A stretch of DNA of 64,000 bases. Origin: Pseudomonas sp. RIT-PI-r (GTDB taxonomy: Bacteria > Pseudomonadota > Gammaproteobacteria > Pseudomonadales > Pseudomonadaceae). The position numbers and the translations under genes were made by a program. The stretch lies in assembly GCF_001297015.1 (NCBI RefSeq), contig NZ_LIGE01000022.1, positions 248,001-312,000 on the forward strand, written 5' to 3'. The notes below the pieces were generated by a model. The model saw only the letters and a program-made list of their open reading frames with translations, made no database searches and was not told the DNA's origin. Below, piece after piece: positions 1 through 9,777 of the stretch. Positions within the stretch are counted from its first letter, which is position 1; every line of letters begins with the position of its first letter.

Positions 1-911
<911 letters not shown>

Positions 912-924
912 CCCCAATCTAATC

Positions 925-1012
925 GTGGGAGCGGGCTTGCTCGCGAAAGCGGTGTGTCAGTCGGCATTAGTGTTGGATGTGCCATCGCATTCGCGAGCAA
1001 GCCCGCTCCCAC
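925..1012. repeat. REPIN (GTGGGAGCGGGC family)
   Basis: Two REP units in inverted orientation: GTGGGAGCGGGCTTGCTCGC at the left and its reverse complement ending at 1012, separated by about 40 bases. It sits between iolG and the next gene, just upstream of that gene's ribosome binding site, so the mRNA may carry a long hairpin here. Confidence 0.9.
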
Positions 1013-1036
1013 AGGGATTGTGTGAAGGAGGAAGTA

Positions 1037-1897
1037 ATGCGCATCGCACTGGATCCTTACATGTACCGCAATCTGTCCTTGGGCAAGATGGTCGACAAGG
1101 TCGCCGAGCTCGGTTACGAACACATCGAGCTGTCCCCCCGGGAAGATTTTCTGCCGTTCTACAAGGCGCCGCGTGTCGACAAGGCGCGCATCAAGGAGTT
1201 TCGCAAAGCCCTGAGCGACACCGGGGTCAAACTCTCTTCGTTATTACCGATGTACCACTGGGCTGCCGCCGACGAAGGCTTGCGCGTGGCCGCCGTGCGC
1301 AACTGGAAACGCGCGATTCAGATTGCCGTGGCGATGGATTGCGAGCTGGTCAACACGGAATTCACCGGTCAATCGGATAACCCGCTGGTGTGCGAAAACC
1401 AGTTCATGCGTTCAATGGACGAGTTGATCCCCGAGTTCGAACGCGAGGGCATCAAACTGGATATCCAGGCGCATCCGTATGACTTCTGTGAGCGTAACAA
1501 CGAGTCGGTGGACATCATTCGCGGGCTGGACTGCGACTGGATCAACTACCTCTATGCCGCGCCACACACGTTTTTCTATGACGACGGCGTCGGTGACATT
1601 GCCTCGATGCTCAAGTACGCGGGTTCGAAACTCAGCCACCTGATCATCGCCGACACCTACAACCACAAGGCCTCGTCGGGATTGCGCTACATCGTCAATC
1701 CGCCGGGCGTCACCGCCACCGTGCACCAGCATCTGGACATCGGTCAGGGCGAAGTCGACTGGGCAGCTTTTTTCGGCACGTTGCGCGAGATCAAGTTCGA
1801 CGGCATCGCCACAGTCTCGGTGTTCGCCTGGGAAGACCGGCCGGACGAATCCAACCGGATGATGCTGGAGCGGGTTAAAAGCGAACTTTGCCGCTGA
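1037..1897 (+). CDS. Sugar phosphate isomerase/epimerase (MocC/IolE-like TIM barrel)
   Basis: 286 residues. The ATG at 1037 is preceded by AAGGAGGAAG, a strong ribosome binding site; upstream in-frame codons run into the REPIN and are not used. The xylose-isomerase-like TIM-barrel fold is recognisable from NTEF, QAHPYDF and the [14 protein letters not shown] block, which supply the acidic and histidine metal ligands of this superfamily. The family includes IolE, IolI and the rhizopine protein MocC, which act on inosose or related inositol derivatives. Its place between iolG and a second Gfo/Idh gene supports a step in inositol or inositol-derivative breakdown. The exact substrate cannot be read from sequence. 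Confidence 0.85.
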   Translation: MRIALDPYMYRNLSLGKMVDKVAELGYEHIELSPREDFLPFYKAPRVDKARIKEFRKALSDTGVKLSSLLPMYHWAAADEGLRVAAVRNWKRAIQIAVAMDCELVNTEFTGQSDNPLVCENQFMRSMDELIPEFEREGIKLDIQAHPYDFCERNNESVDIIRGLDCDWINYLYAAPHTFFYDDGVGDIASMLKYAGSKLSHLIIADTYNHKASSGLRYIVNPPGVTATVHQHLDIGQGEVDWAAFFGTLREIKFDGIATVSVFAWEDRPDESNRMMLERVKSELCR

Positions 1898-1913
1898 GGC
1901 CGCACCTATCCCG

Positions 1914-2007
1914 GTGTAGGAGCTGCCGAAGGCTGCGATCTTTTGACGTTGATTTTTAAGAATCAAAAGCAAGATCAACAGATCGCAGCCTTCGGCAGCT
2001 CCTACAC
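1914..2007. repeat. Inverted repeat, 27-bp perfect arms (GTAGGAGCTGCCGAAGG family)
   Basis: Arms 1914-1940 and 1981-2007 are perfect reverse complements of 27 bases, with core GGAGCTGCCGAAGGCTGCGA. This is a second repeat family in the window; degenerate members lie at 7873-7926, 31072-31146 and a single arm at 56702-56728. It is located in the operon gap before the next oxidoreductase. Confidence 0.9.
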
Positions 2008-2048
2008 AGGGTTCGTTTCGATCCATAACAATAAGAAGGAGTCGAATC

Positions 2049-3101
2049 ATGCGTATCGGACTTGTCGGTTACGGCCATGGCGGTCGCTTTTTTCATGCAC
2101 CGCTGCTCAGCAGTCTGCCCGGTGCGACCTTTGTCGGTGTGGTCACGCGCTCTGCCGAACGCCAGCAGTTGCTCGCCACTGAGTATCCCGGCGTGCCAGC
2201 CTTCGACAGCATTGGCCAACTGGTCGAGGCGGGCGTGGATGTGCTGGTGATTTCCACGCCGCTCAAGGGCCGGCCGGCGCTGGTACTCGATGGCCTTGAG
2301 CACGGGGTGATGGTAGTCAGCGACAAACCTTTCGCCGCCGATGCGCAACAGGCGCAGACCTTGATCACCATGGCCGAGCGCCAGGGTGTGCGGCTCAGCG
2401 TTTATCAGAACCGTCGCTGGGATTCCGATTTCCTTACGGTGCGCAAACTCATCGAATCCGGTGCGTTGGGGCAGGTCACCCGCTTCGAGTCGCGGGTCGA
2501 ACGCTACTCGCCGCCATCGGTGAACAACGGCAGCGGCGGAGGTTTTCTGCGCGATCTCGGCAGTCACCTGGTGGATCAGGCGCTGCTGCTGTTCGGCCCG
2601 GTCAGCCGGGTGTACGGCGAGCTGGATCACCTGGAAAAAGAGCAGGCCTACGACAGCGGTTTCTTCGTCTCGCTGACCCACGCCAGCGGGGTGATCTCGC
2701 ACTTGGGCGGCAGTTGCCTGCAAAACAGCCCCGGCCCGCGCTTTCGCGTCACCGGCACGCAGGGTTGCTACAGCGTCGATGGCCTCGACGGTCAGGAGGC
2801 TCAGGCGTTGGCCGGGCTTTCGCCGAGATCGGCGGGCGAACGCTGGGGTGTCGAGGAGCATCGCCGGTGGGGCTGGTTCGAACAGGGCGAGATTCGCGAG
2901 CGAGTGCCATCGGAGCGCGGCTGCTGGAATCAGTTCTATCTGCAGCTACAAACCGCGTTACACAGCGGCGGCCCATTGCCCGTGGAGGCGCGTGATGCAC
3001 TGGCAACCACCCGTGTTCTGGACGCGGCACGGCTGAGTGCCGAGCGTGGCCAAGTGGTCGATTTGCAGGCGTTCGGAGCGCCTGGAGCAAATTTAGAATA
3101 A
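2049..3101 (+). CDS. Gfo/Idh/MocA family oxidoreductase
   Basis: 350 residues, ATG at 2049 after AGAAGGAG. The N-terminal nucleotide-binding motif reads GLVGYGHGG, followed by the SDKPFAAD version of the EKP motif and the RDLGSHLVDQ segment in the C-terminal domain. It resembles the YdgJ/YhhX branch of NAD(P)-dependent sugar or cyclitol dehydrogenases rather than IolG itself. It is co-directional with the isomerase upstream and the inositol-type ABC importer downstream, so it probably handles a second inositol isomer or a derivative. Its stop codon lies inside a small AT-rich palindrome. Confidence 0.88.
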   Translation: MRIGLVGYGHGGRFFHAPLLSSLPGATFVGVVTRSAERQQLLATEYPGVPAFDSIGQLVEAGVDVLVISTPLKGRPALVLDGLEHGVMVVSDKPFAADAQQAQTLITMAERQGVRLSVYQNRRWDSDFLTVRKLIESGALGQVTRFESRVERYSPPSVNNGSGGGFLRDLGSHLVDQALLLFGPVSRVYGELDHLEKEQAYDSGFFVSLTHASGVISHLGGSCLQNSPGPRFRVTGTQGCYSVDGLDGQEAQALAGLSPRSAGERWGVEEHRRWGWFEQGEIRERVPSERGCWNQFYLQLQTALHSGGPLPVEARDALATTRVLDAARLSAERGQVVDLQAFGAPGANLE

Positions 3102-3110
3102 AATTCTAAA
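3092..3110. promoter_or_regulatory. AT-rich palindrome over the oxidoreductase stop codon
   Basis: TTTAGAAT-AAA-ATTCTAAA, perfect 8-bp arms around 3 bases. It is 10 bases upstream of the GGAA-N6-TTCC palindrome and could be a secondary operator site or part of a transcription end. There is no GC stem, so it is not a classic terminator. Confidence 0.45.
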
Positions 3111-3120
3111 ATGAGTTGAA

Positions 3121-3138
3121 TTGGAATTAAATTTCCAA
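3121..3138. promoter_or_regulatory. Putative IolR operator (GGAA-N6-TTCC)
   Basis: TTGGAA-TTAAAT-TTCCAA is a perfect palindrome with a 6-base centre; the arms extend to 7 bp (ATTGGAA/TTCCAAT). GGAA-N6-TTCC is the motif described for the RpiR-type inositol repressor IolR in Sinorhizobium. It lies 330 bases before the inositol-type binding-protein gene. The regulator gene itself is not in this window. Confidence 0.6.
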
Positions 3139-3245
3139 TAATGTCGTTTCCAGGTTGCCGACTATCAACGTCCAGCCTCGCTCAAGCCAGGCTTGAACGA
3201 GGGCAGGGCGAACCAAAAACAAGAAACAAAAGCCAGGTACCGTCG

Positions 3246-3416
3246 ATGAAAACCTTTAACGCTGCTTCGCCTGTTTCACGCCTCGCGCTCCACCTCTTTC
3301 GCGATCTGCCTCGCGCCTCGTTGCATTTCTTCGTTCGCCTGCTCTGCGTCGAGCGCAACGGCGCCCTGGTCTGCTGCATCCCCGGCGCCCCGATCGTCCG
3401 TTTGCCCGTTCACTGA
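3246..3416 (+). CDS. Possible leader/small protein, 56 aa
   Basis: Open frame in the 367-base gap before the ABC binding-protein gene. The ATG at 3246 has only a weak AGG upstream. The product is arginine- and leucine-rich with three cysteines near LLCVERNGALVCC, and codon third positions are mostly G/C as in real genes here. It would be transcribed in the 5' leader of the importer if the promoter is at the putative IolR site. No family is recognised, and chance occurrence in GC-rich sequence is possible. Confidence 0.35.
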   Translation: MKTFNAASPVSRLALHLFRDLPRASLHFFVRLLCVERNGALVCCIPGAPIVRLPVH

Positions 3417-3468
3417 AATCGTCCCGCCTCATCCATAAAACCAACAAGAATGTGGAGAAAGACCTTTC

Positions 3469-4395
3469 ATGAAGACCCCGATCCGTTTCACCGCACTGGC
3501 CCTGTCCCTGATGTTCGCCAGCGGCGTGGCATTGGCCGACATGCGCATCGGCGTAAGCATGTCGCAGTTCGATGACACCTGGCTGACGTACCTGCGCGAA
3601 TCCATGGACAGCAAGGCCAAGTCCTACCCCGATGGCGTCAAGCTGCAATTCGAAGACGCGCGCAGCGACGTGGTTAAGCAGTTGAGCCAGGTCGAAAGCT
3701 TCATCAGTCAGAAAGTCGATGCCATTGTCGTCAATCCGGTGGATACCGCAGCGACCCGCAAAATCACCGAAGCCGCCGTGAAGGCAGGCATCCCGCTGGT
3801 CTACGTCAACCGCCGTCCCGATGATCTGAAGCTGCCCAAGGGCGTGGTCACGGTTGCCTCCAACGATCTTGAAGCCGGCGAAATGCAGATGCAGTACCTC
3901 GCCGACAAAATGGGCGGCAAGGGCGAAATCGTCATCCTGCTGGGTGACCTCGCCAACAACTCCACGACCAACCGCACCAAGGGCGTGAAAGAGGTCCTGG
4001 CGAAATATCCGCAGATCAAGGTTGAGCAGGAACAGACCGGTATCTGGCTGCGCGATAAAGGCATGACGCTGGTCAATGACTGGCTGACCCAGGGCCGCAA
4101 GTTCGACGCGGTGGTCTCCAACAACGACGAAATGGCCATTGGCGCCGCCATGGCCCTGCAACAGGCCGGGGTGGACAAGGGCAGCGTGCTGATCGCCGGT
4201 GTCGACGGTACGCCCGACGGTTTGAACGCCATCAAGAAAGGCAGCATGGCCGTTTCGGTGTTCCAGGACGCCAAAGGCCAGGCTGACGGTTCCATCGACA
4301 CTGCCGTGAAAATGGCGAAAAACGAAGCGGTGGAGCAGAACGTCTGGGTGCCGTATCGCCTGATCACTCCGGAAAACGTCGACACCTTCAAATAG
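3469..4395 (+). CDS. Inositol/ribose-type ABC transporter substrate-binding protein
   Basis: 308 residues with a Sec signal peptide (MKTPIRFTALALSL through ALA, cleavage about residue 23-24). The mature part is a periplasmic type-1 binding protein of the LacI/RbsB class: QVESFISQKVDAIVVNPVD, NRRPDD, SNDLEAGEMQMQYLADKMGG, SNNDEMAIGAA and AGVDGTPDGL are the usual hinge and sugar-contact segments. Such proteins deliver inositol, ribose or xylose to an RbsA/RbsC-type importer. The two downstream genes provide exactly those partners, and the upstream iolG makes myo-inositol the likely ligand. Confidence 0.92.
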   Translation: MKTPIRFTALALSLMFASGVALADMRIGVSMSQFDDTWLTYLRESMDSKAKSYPDGVKLQFEDARSDVVKQLSQVESFISQKVDAIVVNPVDTAATRKITEAAVKAGIPLVYVNRRPDDLKLPKGVVTVASNDLEAGEMQMQYLADKMGGKGEIVILLGDLANNSTTNRTKGVKEVLAKYPQIKVEQEQTGIWLRDKGMTLVNDWLTQGRKFDAVVSNNDEMAIGAAMALQQAGVDKGSVLIAGVDGTPDGLNAIKKGSMAVSVFQDAKGQADGSIDTAVKMAKNEAVEQNVWVPYRLITPENVDTFK

Positions 4396-4465
4396 TCCGT
4401 CGGTTCAATAACAACAATAAACACGCAAGGTGGCTGCGGCGACCTTGCTGATGGAGTACCTGATC

Positions 4466-6034
4466 ATGTTCGCTTCAGCGATTGCTTCGAGCACCCTCCC
4501 GTTGGCGGGCATCCCGCCAGCAACAACTCTCGTCGATGAGCCGTACCTGCTGGAAATCAGCGACATCAGCAAGGGTTTTCCCGGTGTGGTGGCCTTGTCC
4601 AATGTGCAACTTCGCGTGCGTCCTGGGTCGGTGCTGGCGCTGATGGGCGAGAACGGCGCAGGCAAATCGACGCTGATGAAAATCATCGCCGGCATCTACC
4701 AACCCGACGCCGGCGAACTGCGTCTGCGCGGCAAACCGGTGGTGTTCGAAACACCGCTGGCGGCGCTGCAGGCGGGGATCGCGATGATCCACCAGGAACT
4801 CAACCTGATGCCGCACATGAGCATCGCCGAGAACATCTGGATCGGTCGCGAGCAGCTCAATGGCCTGCACATGATCGATCATCGCGAGATGCATCGCTGC
4901 ACCGCGCAATTGCTCGAGCGCCTGCGCATCAACCTCGATCCGGAAGAGCAGGTCGGCAACCTGAGCATCGCCGAGCGACAAATGGTCGAGATCGCCAAGG
5001 CGGTGTCCTACGACTCCGACATCCTGATCATGGATGAGCCGACCTCGGCCATCACCGACAAGGAAGTCGCGCACCTGTTTTCGATCATTGCCGACCTCAA
5101 GCGGCAGGGCAAAGGCATCATCTACATCACTCACAAAATGAACGAAGTGTTCGCTATCGCCGATGAAGTGGCGGTGTTTCGCGATGGCCAATACATCGGC
5201 CTGCAACGCGCTGACAGCATGGATGGCGATAGTCTGATTTCAATGATGGTTGGCCGTGAGCTGAGCCAGTTGTTCCCGGTGCGCGAGAAGCCGATCGGCG
5301 ACCTGTTGCTGTCGGTGCGCGAGCTCAAGCTCGACGGAGTTTTCCAAGGTGTCTCGTTTGATCTGCATGCCGGCGAAATCCTTGGCATTGCCGGACTGAT
5401 GGGCTCCGGGCGCACCAACGTGGCTGAAGCGGTGTTCGGGATTACCCCAAGCGACGGCGGCGAGATTCGCCTCGATGGCGAGGTGGTGCGCATCACCGAT
5501 CCGCACATGGCAATCGAGAAGGGCTTCGCGCTGTTGACCGAGGATCGCAAGCTCAGCGGTTTGTTTCCGTGCCTTTCGGTCCTGGAAAACATGGAAATGG
5601 CGGTGCTGCCACATTACGCCGGCCACGGTTTTATCCAACAGAAAGCCCTGCGCGCGCTGTGCGAAGACATGTGCAAGAAGCTGCGGGTGAAGACCCCGTC
5701 ACTGGAGCAATGCATCGATACCTTGTCCGGGGGCAATCAGCAGAAAGCCTTGCTCGCGCGCTGGCTGATGACCAATCCGCGCATCCTGATTCTCGATGAG
5801 CCGACCCGAGGCATCGATGTCGGCGCGAAGGCCGAAATCTACCGACTGATCTCGCTGCTGGCCAGCGAAGGCATGGCGGTGATCATGATTTCCTCGGAGT
5901 TGCCCGAAGTACTCGGCATGAGCGACCGCGTGATGGTCATGCACGAAGGCGATCTGATGGGCACCCTCGACCGCAGCGAAGCGACTCAGGAACGGGTGAT
6001 GCAGTTGGCTTCGGGCATGGCGCTGCATCACTGA
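4466..6034 (+). CDS. Sugar ABC transporter ATP-binding protein (RbsA/MglA type)
   Basis: 522 residues from the ATG at 4466, chosen because GGAG lies 9 bases upstream; an in-frame GTG at 4430 and ATG at 4451 have no better signal. It holds two nucleotide-binding domains. The first has Walker [10 protein letters not shown] and Walker [12 protein letters not shown]. The second has a degenerate P-loop (GLMGSGRTN), signature LSGGNQQK and Walker [14 protein letters not shown]. This asymmetric double ATPase is typical of ribose/inositol importers, where the first site is the active one. It pairs with the permease that starts 48 bases downstream. Confidence 0.95.
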   Translation: MFASAIASSTLPLAGIPPATTLVDEPYLLEISDISKGFPGVVALSNVQLRVRPGSVLALMGENGAGKSTLMKIIAGIYQPDAGELRLRGKPVVFETPLAALQAGIAMIHQELNLMPHMSIAENIWIGREQLNGLHMIDHREMHRCTAQLLERLRINLDPEEQVGNLSIAERQMVEIAKAVSYDSDILIMDEPTSAITDKEVAHLFSIIADLKRQGKGIIYITHKMNEVFAIADEVAVFRDGQYIGLQRADSMDGDSLISMMVGRELSQLFPVREKPIGDLLLSVRELKLDGVFQGVSFDLHAGEILGIAGLMGSGRTNVAEAVFGITPSDGGEIRLDGEVVRITDPHMAIEKGFALLTEDRKLSGLFPCLSVLENMEMAVLPHYAGHGFIQQKALRALCEDMCKKLRVKTPSLEQCIDTLSGGNQQKALLARWLMTNPRILILDEPTRGIDVGAKAEIYRLISLLASEGMAVIMISSELPEVLGMSDRVMVMHEGDLMGTLDRSEATQERVMQLASGMALHH

Positions 6035-6082
6035 CAGCCGTTGTGACCTGATGGCGGATTTTTATTTTGAAGGTGGATGGTT

Positions 6083-7105
6083 ATGAACGCGATACTGGAA
6101 AACAAGCCAGCGACGGTGCCGACCAAGAGTCGTCGGCGCTTTCCGACTGAACTGAGCATTTTTTTGGTGCTGATCGGCATCGGTCTGGTTTTTGAGGTGT
6201 TCGGCTGGATCGTCCGCGACCAGAGTTTCCTGATGAACTCGCAGCGCCTGGTGCTGATGATCCTGCAGGTGTCGATCATTGGCTTGCTGGCCATTGGCGT
6301 GACGCAGGTGATCATCACCACGGGCATCGACTTGTCCTCGGGTTCAGTGTTGGCGCTGTCAGCCATGATCGCCGCCAGCCTGGCGCAGACCTCGGACTTC
6401 GCCCGGGCGGTGTTTCCGTCGCTGACGGACTTGCCGGTGTGGATTCCAGTGATCGCCGGGCTCGGTGTCGGCTTGCTGGCGGGCGCGATCAACGGCAGCA
6501 TCATTGCCATCACCGGCATCCCGCCGTTCATTGCGACCCTCGGCATGATGGTCTCGGCTCGCGGGCTGGCGCGGTATTACACTGAAGGTCAGCCGGTGAG
6601 CATGTTGTCCGACTCCTACACAGCGATTGGTCATGGCGCGATGCCGGTGATCATCTTTCTGGTGGTGGCGGTGATCTTCCACATCGCCCTGCGTTACACC
6701 AAGTACGGCAAATACACTTACGCCATCGGCGGCAACATGCAGGCGGCGCGGACTTCGGGGATCAACGTCAAGCGCCATCTGGTGATCGTCTACAGTATTG
6801 CCGGGTTGCTCGCAGGCCTGGCTGGCGTGGTTGCCTCGGCGCGTGCCGCCACCGGGCAGGCGGGAATGGGCATGTCGTATGAACTGGATGCGATTGCCGC
6901 AGCGGTCATCGGCGGCACCAGTCTGGCGGGGGGCGTAGGGCGCATTACCGGCACCGTGATCGGGGCATTGATCCTCGGGGTCATGGCCAGTGGCTTTACC
7001 TTTGTCGGGGTGGATGCGTATATTCAGGACATTATCAAAGGATTGATTATTGTTGTGGCCGTGGTCATCGACCAGTACCGCAACAAGCGCAAACTCCAGC
7101 GCTGA
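6083..7105 (+). CDS. Sugar ABC transporter permease (RbsC type)
   Basis: 340 residues. I chose the ATG at 6083 over 6077 because AAGGTGG is 6 bases before it. About eight to ten hydrophobic segments span the protein, with the family signature GGNMQAARTSGINVKR and the C-terminal GGTSLAGGVGRITGT segment typical of BPD_transp_2 permeases. It forms the membrane channel of the importer encoded by the two preceding genes and ends the inositol unit: a strong stem-loop follows 20 bases downstream. Confidence 0.94.
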   Translation: MNAILENKPATVPTKSRRRFPTELSIFLVLIGIGLVFEVFGWIVRDQSFLMNSQRLVLMILQVSIIGLLAIGVTQVIITTGIDLSSGSVLALSAMIAASLAQTSDFARAVFPSLTDLPVWIPVIAGLGVGLLAGAINGSIIAITGIPPFIATLGMMVSARGLARYYTEGQPVSMLSDSYTAIGHGAMPVIIFLVVAVIFHIALRYTKYGKYTYAIGGNMQAARTSGINVKRHLVIVYSIAGLLAGLAGVVASARAATGQAGMGMSYELDAIAAAVIGGTSLAGGVGRITGTVIGALILGVMASGFTFVGVDAYIQDIIKGLIIVVAVVIDQYRNKRKLQR

Positions 7106-7125
7106 TACCGAAGCAAACCGCAAAA

Positions 7126-7151
7126 TGCGCCACGCCTGCCCGCGTGGCGCA
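7126..7151 (+). terminator. Stem-loop after the inositol importer genes
   Basis: TGCGCCACGC, six-base loop, GCGTGGCGCA: a perfect 10-bp GC-rich stem. There is no long T tract (CCGTTTGTCTT follows), so it may work as a weak intrinsic terminator or as a 3' mRNA stabiliser. Confidence 0.6.
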
Positions 7152-7431
7152 GCCGTTTGTCTTCTATATACAGCCGCTTGACTGAATTTCTTGCTATAAA
7201 CGCACTCCGATGACCGCTGTGAAGCTTGTGTCAGAGCAGTTTCCGGGCGTTGTCGGACAAATTCCCAGTATTTACAGTTGCTGAGGCCTCAAGTCGGCCT
7301 TAGACTGCCGCCCCTCGTAAATTGAGTGCCGGGTGGCATTTGCAATAAACGATGCCTTTTCGATGACCGCACGCGGATCGCCGAAACGCTCCCTAATTCG
7401 CCTTAATGCACGTTTTTTTATAGAGATATCA
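7152..7431. other. Non-coding upstream region of the DksA-like gene
   Basis: About 280 bases without a supported gene. An extended -10-like TGCTATAAA ends at 7100-scale position 7200 (TTGACT lies only 11 bases before TATAAA, so it is not a normal -35). A short imperfect hairpin (GAGGCC...GGCCTTAG) lies near 7280-7302. I looked for a Zur-type GTTATA-N2-TATAAC box, because paralogous DksA2 genes are zinc-regulated, and did not find one. Confidence 0.4.
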
Positions 7432-7836
7432 ATGACAAAGGACAAGTTGCTGGCCATGCCGGCAGATGACTACATGAATTCCGAGCAACACGCTTTCTTC
7501 ACTGAGCTGTTGCAGAACATGAAAGTCGAAACCCACGAGCGCATTGAGCAAAACCGTATCGCCATCGAGAGCCTGGACACTCCGGCCGACCCGGCGGACG
7601 CGGCTTCGGTCGAAGAAGAGCGCACCTGGCTGGTCAACGCGATCGATCGCGACCAGCGCATGCTGCCGCAACTGGAACAAGCCCTTGAGCGCATCAAGGA
7701 AGACAGCTTTGGCTGGTGCGACGACAGCGGCGAGGCCATTGGCCTGAAGCGTCTGCTGATCAGCCCGACCACCAAATACTGCATCGAAGCTCAAGAGCGT
7801 CACGAGCAGATCGACAAGCACCAGCGTCAGGCCTGA
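7432..7836 (+). CDS. DksA-like RNA polymerase factor with half zinc finger
   Basis: 134 residues from ATG 7432. The N-terminus MPADDYMNSEQHAFF closely follows E. coli DksA. The coiled-coil tip D53-P-A-D56-A-A retains both aspartates that DksA inserts into the RNA polymerase secondary channel. Of the four zinc cysteines only C96 and C117 remain; the partners are S99 and A120. This loss of zinc ligands is the hallmark of the DksA2-type paralog described in P. aeruginosa, which can replace DksA when zinc is scarce. Role: ppGpp-linked control of transcription initiation. The gene is monocistronic and followed by a GC hairpin. Confidence 0.85.
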   Translation: MTKDKLLAMPADDYMNSEQHAFFTELLQNMKVETHERIEQNRIAIESLDTPADPADAASVEEERTWLVNAIDRDQRMLPQLEQALERIKEDSFGWCDDSGEAIGLKRLLISPTTKYCIEAQERHEQIDKHQRQA

Positions 7837-7844
7837 TTCTGTGA

Positions 7845-7868
7845 GGTGCCCCTTTAATCAGGGGCGCC
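7845..7868 (+). terminator. GC hairpin after dksA-like gene
   Basis: GGTGCCCCT, loop TTAATC, AGGGGCGCC: 9-bp stem with one wobble pair, 9 bases after the stop codon. Only AAAA follows rather than a T run, so function as terminator is uncertain. Confidence 0.5.
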
Positions 7869-7872
7869 TGGA

Positions 7873-7926
7873 AAAGATCGCAGCCTTCGGCAGCCCCTAC
7901 AGAGGGTTGTCGGGGCTGCGATCTTT
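7873..7926. repeat. Degenerate inverted repeat (GCTGCCGAAGG family)
   Basis: AAAGATCGCAGCC at 7873-7885 and GGCTGCGATCTTT at 7914-7926 form 13-bp perfect arms. The inner part (TTCGGCAGCCCCTAC) is a shortened copy of the element at 1914-2007. A T-rich run (GCTTTTTTTCG) follows, so it may also serve as terminator for the dksA-like gene. Confidence 0.75.
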
Positions 7927-8059
7927 GCTTTTTTTCGCCTGCGATATTCCACGCGGTTCATTGACCTGCCACAGCCCCACGACTAACGGACCATGGATAA
8001 TGGCGTTGTAGTGGCGTTTAATGCAGTCACAACAATGAGAACAAGCGTGGGGTGTTGAT

Positions 8060-9664
8060 ATGACGAGAGATGGATCTCTGGTTGCGGCTTTGCCTGCACC
8101 AGTGTTTTTACCGAAAAACCGCTGGCTCGCACCGACGTTGCAAAGCATCGCCCTGATGCTGTTGCTCGCCGGCATGACACTGGGTGAGTGGTCGCTTTAC
8201 CTAGGCATGCCGTTGGCAATGCTGGTCATCTGGCTGCCGCGCCTGCGTTCCCATACTGTCACCGATGCCGCGCCTGTCGACACTGGCAACGCCATGTCCG
8301 AATTGACCCGTGACCTTTCCTATACCACCAGCCATAACGCGTTGTCGGCGGCCGGTGTGGCGTTTTCGGTCAAGGAACTGGCGAGCAAACTCGAATCGCA
8401 ACTCGATGCGGCGGCACGGATCGTCAGCAACGCCGAGGTGATGATTGCCACTGAGCAGGCCACGTCGCAGCTCAGCCGAGAAGCGCTGGAGGCCGCCAGC
8501 GAAGCGCATCACAGCAGTGCGGCGGGGCGTACCGAACTGGCCGATTCGATCCTGCGGATGCATCAACTCAGTCAGCGCGCCAACGCCAGCCGTGAGCTGA
8601 TCGAAGCCTTGAGCGTACGTAGCGATGACATTCAACGCGTGACGCTGGTGATTCAGTCGATTGCCAGCCAGACCAATCTGTTGGCGCTGAACGCGGCGAT
8701 CGAAGCGGCGCGGGCCGGCGAGCATGGCCGTGGTTTCGCTGTGGTGGCGGACGAGGTGCGTGGTCTGGCGGCGCGCACGGCATCGGCGACGGGCGAGGTC
8801 GGCGAGATGGTGGCCGACATTCAGCAGCGTACGGCGCAAGTGGTCGAGCAGATTCGCCAACTGTCGAGCGATTTGCACACCGGCGTCGAGCAGGTCGAGC
8901 ACACCGGCCAGCACCTGGACAACATCGCCCGACTGGCGGCCGGCGTGGAAAGCCAGGTCGGCGAAATCGCCCGAGGTGCACAAACCAACCGTGAACAGCT
9001 CGACAGCTTGTTCAAGGCCGTGGAGCAGATGCGCAGCGATCTGGCGATCAGCGATCAACAGACCCGGCGCCTCGCTGACGCAGCGGTGCAGATGGAAGGA
9101 CAGGCGGAGACCATCAGCGAGCGCCTCGCCGAGGTCGGTCTCGATGACTATCACCAGCGTATCTACGACCTCGCGCGTGAAGGCGCGAACCAGATTGCGG
9201 CGCGCTTCGAAGCGGATGTCGAGCAGGGACGGGTCAGCCTGGAGGATCTGTTCGATCGTCAGTACCAGCCGATTGCGAATACCCAGCCAGCGAAGTATCA
9301 AACCCGTTTTGACCGCTATACCGACCAGGTGCTGCCGGCGATTCAGGAACCGTTGCTACCGCGCCATGAGGGCCTAGTGTTCGCGATCGCCTGCACGCAG
9401 CAGGGTTATGTACCGACGCACAATCAACTGTTCAGTCAGCCATTGACCGGTGATGCGCAGGTCGACGCAGTCAACAATCGCACCAAACGCAAGTTTGCCG
9501 ACCGCACCGGCATTCGCTGCGGCAGTCATCAACAACCAGTGCTGTTGCAGACCTATACCCGCGATACCGGCGAGCTGATGCACGACCTGTCGGTACCAAT
9601 CCTGGTCAAGGGGCGCCACTGGGGCGGATTGCGCTTGGGCTACAAACCGGAAAATCCGCGCTGA
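8060..9664 (+). CDS. Methyl-accepting chemotaxis protein with C-terminal cytoplasmic sensor
   Basis: 534 residues. Two closely spaced hydrophobic segments (about residues 28-60) give a membrane anchor with almost no periplasmic loop. The signalling hairpin lies near residues 195-245 ([35 protein letters not shown]), the strictly conserved tip that contacts CheA/CheW. Unlike classic chemoreceptors, about 190 residues follow the signalling region (from about 345), with GYVPTHNQ and a final WGGLRLGY segment that look like a Cache-like sensory fold placed inside the cytoplasm. It probably senses an intracellular cue. No CheR-binding pentapeptide is seen at the C-terminus. Confidence 0.88.
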   Translation: MTRDGSLVAALPAPVFLPKNRWLAPTLQSIALMLLLAGMTLGEWSLYLGMPLAMLVIWLPRLRSHTVTDAAPVDTGNAMSELTRDLSYTTSHNALSAAGVAFSVKELASKLESQLDAAARIVSNAEVMIATEQATSQLSREALEAASEAHHSSAAGRTELADSILRMHQLSQRANASRELIEALSVRSDDIQRVTLVIQSIASQTNLLALNAAIEAARAGEHGRGFAVVADEVRGLAARTASATGEVGEMVADIQQRTAQVVEQIRQLSSDLHTGVEQVEHTGQHLDNIARLAAGVESQVGEIARGAQTNREQLDSLFKAVEQMRSDLAISDQQTRRLADAAVQMEGQAETISERLAEVGLDDYHQRIYDLAREGANQIAARFEADVEQGRVSLEDLFDRQYQPIANTQPAKYQTRFDRYTDQVLPAIQEPLLPRHEGLVFAIACTQQGYVPTHNQLFSQPLTGDAQVDAVNNRTKRKFADRTGIRCGSHQQPVLLQTYTRDTGELMHDLSVPILVKGRHWGGLRLGYKPENPR

Positions 9665-9777
9665 TCGATTGTTACTGAAGGTGCAATGAATCTGTGCACG
9701 AGGGTTGCTGTTTTCTTTCGACTGAAAGCATTAATCTGCCTAGATAGTTAGGTAGCTAATGAATTCAGGAGGTCAGC

